From NCBI GenBank assembly GCA_017161305.1, contig CP031518.1, forward strand, positions 806,001-870,000: DNA of 64,000 nt, in the 5' to 3' direction. Position numbers and translations under genes: made by a program. The notes beneath the pieces were generated by a model. The model was not told the origin of the DNA, made no database searches, and saw only the letters and a list, made by a program, of their open reading frames with translations. This DNA is from Treponema ruminis (GTDB lineage Bacteria; Spirochaetota; Spirochaetia; Treponematales; Treponemataceae). Below, one piece after another: positions 43,600 to 52,025 of this stretch; the first letter of the stretch is position 1; every line of letters starts with the position of its first letter.

Positions 43600-43657
43600 T
43601 TTTTATGAAAAATTGAAAAAAAATGATAGTACCGCTATCAAAAATCGTAAATTTCTA

Positions 43658-43687
43658 TTGATAATTTTGTGCAATCGGTTGTACAAT
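43658..43687 (+). promoter_or_regulatory. galT promoter with LacI-type operator in the spacer
   Basis: TTGATA at 43658-43663 and TACAAT at 43682-43687, spacer 18. The near-palindrome GTGCAATCGGTTGTAC (43669-43684), with the LacI-family central CG, fills the spacer and enters the -10. The ATG at 43695 is seven bases after the -10, so the mRNA should be leaderless. Confidence 0.75.
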
Positions 43688-43694
43688 ATTAGTC

Positions 43695-45212
43695 ATGAGC
43701 ATTTACAATGAGATTAACCGCCTTGCTTCTTATGGACTTAAAGCAGGGCTTATTGAAAAAGAGGACTTGATTTTCGTCAAAAACCAGTTTCTTCTTCTTT
43801 TGAATCTTGACGGATTTGAAAAGGACGAGGATGTTTCTTCTCTTCCGAACGTTGAAATTTCTGACCTTGAAGACATCCTCAAAAACATTCTTGATTATGC
43901 CGTTGAAAAGGGACTTACCGGGGGAGAGGGCGTTGTTTACCGTGATTTGTTTGATGCCCGCCTTATGAGCGTAATGGTTGACAGACCATCGAACATCATT
44001 AAAAAATTCAATGAGCTTTACGCAAAGTCTCCCAAAGAGGCTACGGACTTTTTCTATAAATTGAGTCAGGATTCTGACTATATCCGCCGTTACCGTGTCT
44101 GCAAGGACTTAAAGTGGATTTCAAAAACTCCATACGGAGACATGGATATCACTATCAATCTTTCTAAGCCAGAAAAGGACCCCAAGGCAATCGCCGCTGC
44201 CAAGCTCATGAAGCAGGCGGGCTATCCTAAGTGCCTTTTGTGCAAGGAAAACGAGGGCTACGCCGGTCGTGTAAATCATCCTGCCCGCGAAAATCACCGC
44301 ATTATTCCGATTGAACTTGCCGGAGAAAAATGGGGCTTCCAGTATTCTCCTTATGTCTACTACAACGAGCACTGTATCGTCTTCAAGTTCGAGCATTCGC
44401 CCATGGCAATCTCCAGAAAAACTTTCGAGAGACTTTTGGATTTCGTTGAAAAATTCCCTCACTATATTCTTGGAAGCAACGCGGACTTGCCGATTGTCGG
44501 CGGTTCAATCCTTACCCACGACCATTTTCAGGGCGGAGCTTACGAGTTCCCGATGGCAAAGGCTCCTGTTGAAAAGGAATTTACGGTCAAGGGCTTTGAA
44601 GATTTAAAATGCGGAATCGTAAAATGGCCGATGAGCGTTATCCGTGTCGCAGGCGAGAAAAAAGAGAGGCTTGTCGAGTTTGCAGAGCATGTTCTTGAAA
44701 AGTGGCGCGCTTACTCTGACGAAAGTGCCTTTATATTTGCTGAGACTGACGGAGAGGCGCACAATACATTGAATCCGATTGCCCGCCGCCGTGGAAAACT
44801 CTTTGAGCTTGACCTGGTTTTACGCAACAACATCACGACTGCTGAGCATCCGCTTGGAGTCTATCATCCTCACGCAGAGCTTCACCACATCAAAAAGGAA
44901 AATATCGGCCTGATTGAAGTCATGGGACTTGCGATTCTGCCGGGGCGACTCAAGACTGAGCTTTTAGACTTGAACACAGCCTTGCGTGCTGGAAAAGACA
45001 TTGCTTGTGACGAGAATCTTTCAAAGCACGCTGACTGGGTGGCAGAACTCCGGGAAAGATACGATTTTGCATCTATGAGCGAAGAAAAGTGTGATTCAGT
45101 CCTTAAGGAAGAAGTCGGTCATGTATTCTCTAAAGTCCTTGAACATGCGGGCGTTTATAAATACACTGATGAAGGAAGAGCCTCGTTCATGAAATTTGTT
45201 GAGGCTCTGTAA
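43695..45212 (+). CDS. galT: galactose-1-phosphate uridylyltransferase, type 2
   Basis: It swaps UMP between UDP-glucose and galactose-1-phosphate in the Leloir pathway. The 505-residue size and the motifs 'GGSILTHDHFQGGAYEF' and 'GVYHPHAELHHIKKENIG' match the large Firmicutes-type GalT (GalT_2), not the ~350-residue E. coli type. No ribosome site precedes the ATG, which coincides with the predicted transcription start. It is first in galT-galM-galK; galE is not in the window. Control by the LacI-type regulator at 47571 is very likely, as the same operator is present. Confidence 0.92.
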   Translation: MSIYNEINRLASYGLKAGLIEKEDLIFVKNQFLLLLNLDGFEKDEDVSSLPNVEISDLEDILKNILDYAVEKGLTGGEGVVYRDLFDARLMSVMVDRPSNIIKKFNELYAKSPKEATDFFYKLSQDSDYIRRYRVCKDLKWISKTPYGDMDITINLSKPEKDPKAIAAAKLMKQAGYPKCLLCKENEGYAGRVNHPARENHRIIPIELAGEKWGFQYSPYVYYNEHCIVFKFEHSPMAISRKTFERLLDFVEKFPHYILGSNADLPIVGGSILTHDHFQGGAYEFPMAKAPVEKEFTVKGFEDLKCGIVKWPMSVIRVAGEKKERLVEFAEHVLEKWRAYSDESAFIFAETDGEAHNTLNPIARRRGKLFELDLVLRNNITTAEHPLGVYHPHAELHHIKKENIGLIEVMGLAILPGRLKTELLDLNTALRAGKDIACDENLSKHADWVAELRERYDFASMSEEKCDSVLKEEVGHVFSKVLEHAGVYKYTDEGRASFMKFVEAL

Positions 45213-45224
45213 AAGGGGAATTTT

Positions 45225-46235
45225 ATGACAGAAGTTAAAAAACTGGACGACGAAATTACAGCTTTCACTGTATCAAACGGAAAAGTCAGCTTTACTGCAA
45301 TTGAATGGGGCTGCACAATCACAAACCTTTATGTGCCTGCAAAGGACGGCTCAAAAGTTGACATCCTTCTTGGATTCGACACTCTTGACCAGTGGAAAAA
45401 GGGAACTGAGGCTCACAACGCAATTGTAGGCCGTTTTGCAAACCGAATCCGCGGTGCAAAATTCAGCCTCGAAGGAAAAACTTACACTCTCGACAAAAAT
45501 GACGGCGAAAACTGCCTTCACGGCGGAAACACACGCTACGAAAAACAGCTTTGGAAGGGCGAGAAATATTCTGATTCAGAGGGCGAGGGCGTAAAATTTA
45601 CACGAACTAGCCCGGACGGCGAGCAGGGCTTCCCTGGAAACGTCGAACTTTCTGTAATCTACAAGCTCAACGACAAAAACGAGCTTATCTGGGAATATTC
45701 TGCAACAAGCGACAAGGCAACACCTCTCAACCTTACCAACCATGCTTACTTCAACCTCAACGGAAAGGGCAGCGTAGAAGGCCATCACCTTCAGCTTGAC
45801 TGCAAGTCAATCCTTGAGACAGCCGCAGACTCGGCACCAACCGGAAAAATCCTCGACGTAGCCGGAACTGTATTCGACTTCACTAGTGAAAAACTGGTCG
45901 GAAAGGACTGCGACAAGGTTGAGCCGCTCAAAAACGGCTACGACCAGTGCTTCATCACAGGCGGAAACGAGACAGGTCTCGTCCGCTTTGGAAAAATCTG
46001 GTCAGACGAAAGCGGAATCAGCATGGAAATGTTCACGAACCAGGCAGGCGTTCACGTCTACACGGCAAACTATATCGGCGGAAAAATCGGAAAGGGCGGT
46101 GTAACTCACAAGCCTCACGACGGTATCTGCTTTGAGACAGAGCGCTTCCCGAACGCAATCAACGAACCAAGCTTCCCGACTTGTGTCCTGAATCCTGGTG
46201 AGAAATATTTCCATAAAACGATTTTTAAGTTCTAG
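45225..46235 (+). CDS. galM: aldose 1-epimerase (mutarotase)
   Basis: GalM interconverts alpha and beta galactose or glucose, feeding the kinase with the alpha form. 336 residues is a typical size. Visible family residues include 'NAIVGRFANRIRGAKF', 'NLTNHAYFNLNG' with the catalytic His, 'YDQCFI' and a closing 'HDGICFETERFPNAINEP' with the catalytic Glu. GGGG before the ATG serves as ribosome site. It follows galT by 12 bases; a palindromic repeat separates it from galK. Confidence 0.93.
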   Translation: MTEVKKLDDEITAFTVSNGKVSFTAIEWGCTITNLYVPAKDGSKVDILLGFDTLDQWKKGTEAHNAIVGRFANRIRGAKFSLEGKTYTLDKNDGENCLHGGNTRYEKQLWKGEKYSDSEGEGVKFTRTSPDGEQGFPGNVELSVIYKLNDKNELIWEYSATSDKATPLNLTNHAYFNLNGKGSVEGHHLQLDCKSILETAADSAPTGKILDVAGTVFDFTSEKLVGKDCDKVEPLKNGYDQCFITGGNETGLVRFGKIWSDESGISMEMFTNQAGVHVYTANYIGGKIGKGGVTHKPHDGICFETERFPNAINEPSFPTCVLNPGEKYFHKTIFKF

Positions 46236-46238
46236 CCC

Positions 46239-46316
46239 GCGTTGCGCCCGGCGTTTGAGGGCGCAGAGGGGGTAGGGCACAACGAAGTGTGACCGAAGGG
46301 GGAGGCTTCCCCCTTC
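46239..46316. repeat. palindromic repeat between galM and galK
   Basis: A TGCGCCC / GGGCGCA hairpin (46244-46266), then GAGGGGGTAGGGCACAACGA and a closing GGGGGAGGCTTCCCCC hairpin. The order and ends match the elements inside carA and gltB; the middle differs. Confidence 0.65.
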
Positions 46317-46333
46317 TTGAATAGGAGAATAAA

Positions 46334-47527
46334 ATGGGATTGACCGCAAAAGAATACGACCCCAAGGATTTGCCGGGGGAATTCATTAAAACTTACGGCG
46401 GAAAAATTGAAGATGTGCGCGTATACGCTTCACCGGCACGAATCAACATCATCGGTGAGCACATTGACTACAACGGCGGAAAGGTTTTCCCTGCCAGCAT
46501 CGACCGCTATCTTTATGTTGCGATTCGTAAGCGTGCGGATTCAAAAATCATCTACAACGACGTGCGTTTTCCGGGAACTTACGAGTTTGACGTAAACGAC
46601 AATTTTGCCTTTGACAAAAAAAATGACTATGCAAACTACCTCAACGGCATTTTGAGCCAGATTAAGGCTCAGGGCTACAAGCTCGACTCTGGCTTTGAGA
46701 TTCTCATGGTCAGCAATGTTCCTGCAGGCGGAGGAATTTCTTCTTCCTCTGCCCTGGAGTGCGGCTTTGCCTGGGCTGTGAGCGAGACTTTCGGCTTCAA
46801 TATTGACCGGGTTGAAATCGCTAAGCTTGGGCAGATGAGCGAGCACAATTTCATGGGCGTAAACTGCGGAATCATGGATCAGTTCATCATCGCGACAGGC
46901 AAAAAAAATACCGCCGAAATGCTGGACTGTGCAACACTTGAATACGAGTACGCGCCTCTGGAACTTGGCGACTACCGCTTTGTCGTAATGAACACGAACA
47001 AGGTGAGAAAGCTTTCTGACTCAAAATACAACGAAAGGCGGAGCCAGTGCGAAGCTGCCTTGAAGATTTTGCAGGACAAGGGCCTTTCAATTAAGGCTTT
47101 GTGCGAGCTTACTCCTTCAAAATGGGAAGAAGTCAAAACTTTTGTAAGCGATGAAATCCTTTTGAAGAGGGCAAAGCACTGCGTTTACGAAAACCAACGG
47201 GTTCTCGATGCCGTTACTGCCCTCAGGGCAGGTGACCTTAAAAAACTCGGCTCCCTTTTGAACGAATCCCACAAATCGCTCAAAGAAGACTACGAAGTCA
47301 CTGGAATCGAGCTCGACACTCTGGCTGAAACTTCTCAGAAGCAGGAAGGCTGTCTTGGTGCCCGCATGACTGGTGCAGGTTTCGGTGGCTGTGCAATCGC
47401 ACTCGTCCACAAGGACAAGGTTAAGCAGTTCATCGATAACGTCCAGAAAGAGTATACTGCCAAGATTGGCTATGCTGCCGGCTTCTTCCAGTGTGAGACT
47501 GGCGACGGAGTTACCCGCATAATTTAA
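46334..47527 (+). CDS. galK: galactokinase
   Basis: It phosphorylates alpha-galactose at C1 with ATP. GHMP-kinase motifs are clear: 'ASPARINIIGEHIDYNGG' (galactokinase signature, about residue 33), the ATP loop 'VPAGGGISSSSALECG' (about 128) and 'GARMTGAGFGGCAIALV' near the end. 397 residues is normal. AATAGGAG precedes the ATG. It is third in the gal gene group, behind a repeat-filled gap, and just ahead of the regulator gene. Confidence 0.95.
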   Translation: MGLTAKEYDPKDLPGEFIKTYGGKIEDVRVYASPARINIIGEHIDYNGGKVFPASIDRYLYVAIRKRADSKIIYNDVRFPGTYEFDVNDNFAFDKKNDYANYLNGILSQIKAQGYKLDSGFEILMVSNVPAGGGISSSSALECGFAWAVSETFGFNIDRVEIAKLGQMSEHNFMGVNCGIMDQFIIATGKKNTAEMLDCATLEYEYAPLELGDYRFVVMNTNKVRKLSDSKYNERRSQCEAALKILQDKGLSIKALCELTPSKWEEVKTFVSDEILLKRAKHCVYENQRVLDAVTALRAGDLKKLGSLLNESHKSLKEDYEVTGIELDTLAETSQKQEGCLGARMTGAGFGGCAIALVHKDKVKQFIDNVQKEYTAKIGYAAGFFQCETGDGVTRII

Positions 47528-47535
47528 TTTTTTCC

Positions 47536-47588
47536 TTGACAATTCGTGCAATCGGTTGCACAATGTTTGTATGAGCAACCGATTGCAC
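47536..47588 (+). promoter_or_regulatory. galR promoter with two operators, one inside the coding start
   Basis: TTGACA at 47536-47541, spacer 17, CACAAT at 47559-47564. Operator 1, GTGCAATCGGTTGCAC (47546-47561), sits in the spacer. Operator 2, GAGCAACCGATTGCAC (47573-47588), is almost its reverse complement and overlaps codons 1-6 of the regulator. The centres are 27 bases apart. The ATG at 47571 is at the predicted RNA start. Confidence 0.8.
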
Positions 47589-48563
47589 ACTAATAATTTT
47601 ACAATGGAAGACATCGCTCTCGAACTCGGGCTTTCGAAAAGTACGGTTTCCCGTGCCCTGTCAGATTCCGGTAGAATTAGCATCGAAACAAAAGAAAAGG
47701 TAAGGGCTTGCGCAAAAAAGCATGGCTTTAAGCCAAATCTTGTTGCAAAAGCCCTTGCCGGTCAGAAAACCCTCAATATTGTCGCCATCATGCCCTTTGA
47801 GGCCAGCGCTTCCCAAATGCTGTTTTTCCATGAGTGCCTTTCGGGGATTGTAAGCCGCTCTTCCCAGGACGGTTATAGTATTCTTGTCAGCATGACCCAG
47901 GAAAAGGACAGCGGAATTCTGGAGAGGGTGCTTTCAAACGGCAAGGTTGACGCCGCAATCCTCACACAGCTGCGTCATGATGATAAGACTGTGGAACTGC
48001 TCAAAAGCCATCATCTTCCTTTTGTCGTAATCGGCTCTGGTGCCGGAAGTGATGTCGTTCACGTTGACTCACGAATGAAGGAATCCTGCGCTGAATTTAC
48101 GAGAATCTGTACAAAAAATCTTAAAAAAGACTCCCAGGTGCTTTTTGTCTGCGGTTCTCTTGATGTTGAAGCCAATAATAACCGTCTTTCAGGCTTTTTG
48201 AGCGGAATGGAAGATTCTGATTCCCTTCAATACGCGGTCTGTACCGAAGCGGCTGACATTGAGGACGAAATTTCCCTCAAATCTTGGAATATGATCCTCT
48301 GCTCAGATGACGTAATCTGCATGCAGGTTCTCGAATATCTTGAAAAAGAAAAGATTGCTGTCGGAAAGGATGTTAAAGTCGCTTCCTTCCACGACAGTCT
48401 GCTTCTCGAATCCCATTCGCCCGGCATAACGGCTCTTCATGTCGATGCCTTTAGTCTTGGTTCTACTGCTGCTGAACTTTCACTAAAAATCCTGGGTGAA
48501 AAGGAATATGATTTTGTAAACTATGTTGATTGCTCTTTCCAGATGCGCGAGTCAACATATTAA
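47571..48563 (+). CDS. galR: LacI-family regulator of the galactose genes
   Basis: A 330-residue regulator: N-terminal LacI HTH ('TMEDIALELGLSKSTVSRAL', hinge 'VRACAKKHGFKPNLVAKALAG') and a periplasmic-binding-protein-like sensor domain to the end. The start at 47571 gives 'MSNRLHTNNF'; these codons also form an operator, so the gene is probably autoregulated. The same operator lies over the galT promoter. The sugar ligand is probably galactose or a galactoside, from context only. The name galR is given by role. Confidence 0.88.
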   Translation: MSNRLHTNNFTMEDIALELGLSKSTVSRALSDSGRISIETKEKVRACAKKHGFKPNLVAKALAGQKTLNIVAIMPFEASASQMLFFHECLSGIVSRSSQDGYSILVSMTQEKDSGILERVLSNGKVDAAILTQLRHDDKTVELLKSHHLPFVVIGSGAGSDVVHVDSRMKESCAEFTRICTKNLKKDSQVLFVCGSLDVEANNNRLSGFLSGMEDSDSLQYAVCTEAADIEDEISLKSWNMILCSDDVICMQVLEYLEKEKIAVGKDVKVASFHDSLLLESHSPGITALHVDAFSLGSTAAELSLKILGEKEYDFVNYVDCSFQMRESTY

Positions 48564-48584
48564 TAAAGAAGGAGGAATTTTTGC

Positions 48585-49784
48585 ATGAAAAGAGTCGCAA
48601 AAATCGGAATGGTCGCACTTTGTGCTGTAACTTTGTTTGGTTTTTCTTCTTGCAACAAAAAAAAGGCTGCTGATGAAAAAATCACTTTGACGGTTTGGGA
48701 ATCTACTAACGGTCCTGATGAATTCATCAAACAGGCAGGTGAGGCTTTCACTAAGACACACCCAAATGTAGTAATCAAATATGAAAATGTCGAGCTTACA
48801 GATACAACAGGTAAGATTGCCCTTGACGGTCCTGCTGGAAAAGGTGCTGACGTTTTTGTAGCTCCGCATGATAAACTTGGTGCCCTTGTTGCAGGCGGCC
48901 ATGTTCTTCCGACAGCAAATCCTGATGATATTAAGGCTCGTGCTCTCGGCGCATGTTCACAGGCTCTTACTTACGAAGGCACAATGTACGGCTATCCTGT
49001 TTCTGCCGAAACATACGCCCTCTTCTACAACAAAAAACTGATTTCAGATAATGAAGTTCCGAAAAACTGGGATGACTTGAAAGCCTGGGTTTCAGACTTC
49101 AACTCAAAGAATCCTGGAAAATACGGTTTCGTTATGTGCTGCGAAGGCTACTACACAATCATCTTCACAACCCGAAATGGAAACCGCCTCTTCGGAAAAG
49201 ACGGTACAGACCGCAAGAACTCAAACATCAACTCTGCCGAGTCTATCGAAGGCATGAAATTCTTCCAGACTTTGAAGGATGTCGTAAAAGTTCCTTCATC
49301 TGACCTCGATACTGCAACAGTTGACGGTGCTTTTCAGAGCGGAAATGCCGCAATGCACATCACTGGCCTTTGGAATGTCGTTCCATTTGAAAAAGCAGGA
49401 ATCGAATTCGGCGTTGCTCCTCTTCCAGCCCTTCCTGGTGACTCAACTCCAGCCGCTTCATTCAGCGGAACACGCGCTATGTTCGTTTCTGCTTACTCAG
49501 AGCATCCTGCTGAGGCTAACGAATTTGCTGCCTTCCTCATGAGCGACGAAATGCAGAAACTCCGCTTCGAAATCACTGGTGCCCTTCCAAGTATCGATAC
49601 AAAAGTTTCAAGCCCTTATGCAGAAGGCTTCCTCAAGCAGCTTGACTATGCTTTCCCAATGCCTACAGTTCCTGAAATGGGAATGTACTGGGAAGCTATG
49701 AACAGCGCATCAAAGAACATTTGGGACGGCGCTGACGTTAAAGCCGAACTTGATGCATGTAACAAGGCAATGGTCGGAAACTAA
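48585..49784 (+). CDS. ABC sugar-binding lipoprotein (MalE/extracellular family 1)
   Basis: A 399-residue family 1 solute-binding protein, lipid-anchored through the lipobox 'GFSSC'. The fold opens with 'ITLTVWESTNGPDEFIKQ', with 'KGADVFVAPHDKLGALV' and 'YPVSAETYALFYNKKLI' as in MalE-type maltodextrin binders. The gal genes upstream and the GH35 enzyme downstream suggest a galactoside or galacto-oligosaccharide ligand. AGGAGG precedes the ATG, 21 bases after galR. Confidence 0.85.
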   Translation: MKRVAKIGMVALCAVTLFGFSSCNKKKAADEKITLTVWESTNGPDEFIKQAGEAFTKTHPNVVIKYENVELTDTTGKIALDGPAGKGADVFVAPHDKLGALVAGGHVLPTANPDDIKARALGACSQALTYEGTMYGYPVSAETYALFYNKKLISDNEVPKNWDDLKAWVSDFNSKNPGKYGFVMCCEGYYTIIFTTRNGNRLFGKDGTDRKNSNINSAESIEGMKFFQTLKDVVKVPSSDLDTATVDGAFQSGNAAMHITGLWNVVPFEKAGIEFGVAPLPALPGDSTPAASFSGTRAMFVSAYSEHPAEANEFAAFLMSDEMQKLRFEITGALPSIDTKVSSPYAEGFLKQLDYAFPMPTVPEMGMYWEAMNSASKNIWDGADVKAELDACNKAMVGN

Positions 49785-49829
49785 TTCTTCCGCTTCATTA
49801 CTTTTGTGAATTAAAATTGAGAGGAGTCT

Positions 49830-51146
49830 ATGGAACTTAAAAAAGATAAGTCGGACATGAAGAAAATAACAAAGACAGCCTGCTGCTTTATGGGACTTTC
49901 GCACCTTCTTTTTCTGAAGGATTATGTTAAGGGAGCTTTCTTTGCCCTCTGTGAAATCCTCTTCTTTGTTTCCCTTCCTCTTGTCGTAAAGAAAATTATC
50001 GGGCTCGTCACTCTTGGAAGTCCCCACCCGGAGCTTCCTGTTAAAATGCGTGACAATTCGATTTTCATGCTTATCGACGGTATTTTGATTATTGCCATCA
50101 TTGCAATTTTCGTCATTGTATATATTCTGAGCGTAAAAAGCGCCCAGAACGGCTATGCTGAATATTGCAGGACCGGCCGACTTAAGAATCAAAAAGAATC
50201 CTTAGACAATGCACTGGGAAAATCTTTCCCGATTTTTGGACTTGCGCCAGCTTTCGTCATGGTCTTAGTCTTTGTCGTAGTTCCTCTCCTTTTTAGTATC
50301 GCAGTTGCTTTTACAAATTACTCCGACCCGTCGCATATTCCTCCTAATAACACTGTCGACTGGGTCGGTTTCCAGAATTTCGTTGAGCTGCTTGGAGGCC
50401 AGAATTCATGGTCAGTCGGTTTCTTGAGGATTGCCGGCTGGACTTTAGTCTGGGCTGTTCTCGCGACCTTCACCTGCTATTTTGGCGGCCTGATTGTTGC
50501 GGTTCAGCTTAAGGAAATTCACGTTCGTATCGCTCCTGTCTTCAGGTTTATTTTCATTCTGCCATATGCGGTTCCTGGTGTCGTTTCGATGCTTGTCTGG
50601 AAAAATCTTCTGAACGGTTCTTTCGGAATCGTAAACAGAAGCCTCATGGCTCTTGGAATCATTTCTCAGCCGATTCCCTGGCTGGGTACTGCAACTATGG
50701 CCCAATTCACCTGCGTGGTCATAAACCTCTGGGCCGGTTTCGGTTATTTCATGCTCCTTTCGATGGGAACAATGACTGCAATCAGCGAGGACTTGAACGA
50801 AGCGGCCAGAATTGACGGTGCGAACAAAAAACAGATTTTCTCAAAAATTACTCTTCCCCTCGTTTTGTATCAGACTTTACCTTTAATCATCATGAGTTTT
50901 GCCCACAACGTAAACAATTTCGGGGCAATCTTCTTCCTCACAGGTGGAGCGCCGACAGTCTCGGACTCAACCACAACTCTCGCAGGCGGCACGGATATTC
51001 TTGTCACCTGGATTTACAAGCTTACGGTCAACCTCATGAAGTACAACTATGCTTCAGTCATCGCGGTCATGATTTTCATTGTTCTTGCTCCTTTCGCGAT
51101 TTTCAATTTCAAAAATACTAAGGCATACAAGGAAGGCTCTCTATGA
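49830..51146 (+). CDS. ABC sugar transporter permease (MalF-like)
   Basis: A 438-residue inner-membrane permease with about eight helices, more than usual because of an N-terminal extension like MalF. The binding-protein-dependent (EAA) loop is 'EDLNEAARIDGANKKQIFSKITLPLV'-like, split here as 'NEAARIDGANKKQIF' and 'KITLPLVLYQTLP', which docks the ATPase. GAGAGGAG precedes the ATG. Its stop overlaps the next permease start by four bases. Confidence 0.88.
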   Translation: MELKKDKSDMKKITKTACCFMGLSHLLFLKDYVKGAFFALCEILFFVSLPLVVKKIIGLVTLGSPHPELPVKMRDNSIFMLIDGILIIAIIAIFVIVYILSVKSAQNGYAEYCRTGRLKNQKESLDNALGKSFPIFGLAPAFVMVLVFVVVPLLFSIAVAFTNYSDPSHIPPNNTVDWVGFQNFVELLGGQNSWSVGFLRIAGWTLVWAVLATFTCYFGGLIVAVQLKEIHVRIAPVFRFIFILPYAVPGVVSMLVWKNLLNGSFGIVNRSLMALGIISQPIPWLGTATMAQFTCVVINLWAGFGYFMLLSMGTMTAISEDLNEAARIDGANKKQIFSKITLPLVLYQTLPLIIMSFAHNVNNFGAIFFLTGGAPTVSDSTTTLAGGTDILVTWIYKLTVNLMKYNYASVIAVMIFIVLAPFAIFNFKNTKAYKEGSL

Positions 51147-51994
51147 TAACTATTACAAAAGATCAGCTGGTCAACCGCTTGAACAAAGCCGTAATTTACA
51201 TGATTTTCTTTTTGATTTCACTCTTCGTAATCTATCCGCTGATTTATGTCGTGAGCGGTGCCTTTGCCCCCACGAACTCAATCGCGGCCCTTAATATAAT
51301 TCCCTTCAAAGACGGATTTACTCTTGAACACTTTGTCGATTTGTTCACGAAAAAATCCTACGGCAGATGGTTTTTGAACACCCTGCTGATTGCCACTGAA
51401 ACAAGTGCGGCTACGGTCGTGATTTCCTCACTTTCGGCCTATGTTTTTTCCCGCTTCAACTTCAGGTTCAAGAAGTCATTTTTGATGTCCCTTCTCATTC
51501 TTCAGATTTTCCCGAGTTTCGTCGGCATGATTGCGATTTATGTAATCCTGCTTAGAATCAACGGACTTGATACCCTCTGGGGCCTGGTTCTTGTCTATGT
51601 GGCAGGAAACATTCCCTACAACACCTGGCTGGTCAAGAACTACATGGACACGGTTTCAAAAAGTCTTGATGAGGCGGCAAGAATCGATGGTGCAAGCCAC
51701 TTCCGCGTATTCGCTCAGATTATAATGCCTGTGGCAAAGCCGATTATCACTTTCCTTGCAATCACAAGCTTTACGGCTCCCTGGATGGACTTCATTTTCC
51801 CAAAAATGGTTCTCCGAAGCCCGGAAAATCAGACCCTTGCCCTGGGACTTTTCGGATTTGTCACTGATAAAAAGAACGAATTCACGATTTTTGCGGCCGG
51901 TTCGCTGCTTGTATCAATTCCATTTGTAATTTTCTTCCTTGTGAGCCAGAAAACATTGATTTCCAGCTTCGGTGGCGCGGCTGTTAAGGAATAG
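51143..51994 (+). CDS. ABC sugar transporter permease (MalG-like)
   Basis: A 283-residue permease with six helices and the EAA loop 'LDEAARIDGASHFRVFAQI' followed by 'MPVAKPIITFLAI', typical of MalG. It starts within the stop of the previous permease (ATGA overlap), so the pair is translationally coupled. No ATP-binding subunit is encoded in this cluster; an MsmX/UgpC-type shared ATPase elsewhere must power it. Confidence 0.88.
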   Translation: MITITKDQLVNRLNKAVIYMIFFLISLFVIYPLIYVVSGAFAPTNSIAALNIIPFKDGFTLEHFVDLFTKKSYGRWFLNTLLIATETSAATVVISSLSAYVFSRFNFRFKKSFLMSLLILQIFPSFVGMIAIYVILLRINGLDTLWGLVLVYVAGNIPYNTWLVKNYMDTVSKSLDEAARIDGASHFRVFAQIIMPVAKPIITFLAITSFTAPWMDFIFPKMVLRSPENQTLALGLFGFVTDKKNEFTIFAAGSLLVSIPFVIFFLVSQKTLISSFGGAAVKE

Positions 51995-52025
51995 TTACCA
52001 ATTAGGAATTAGAAATGGAGATTTT

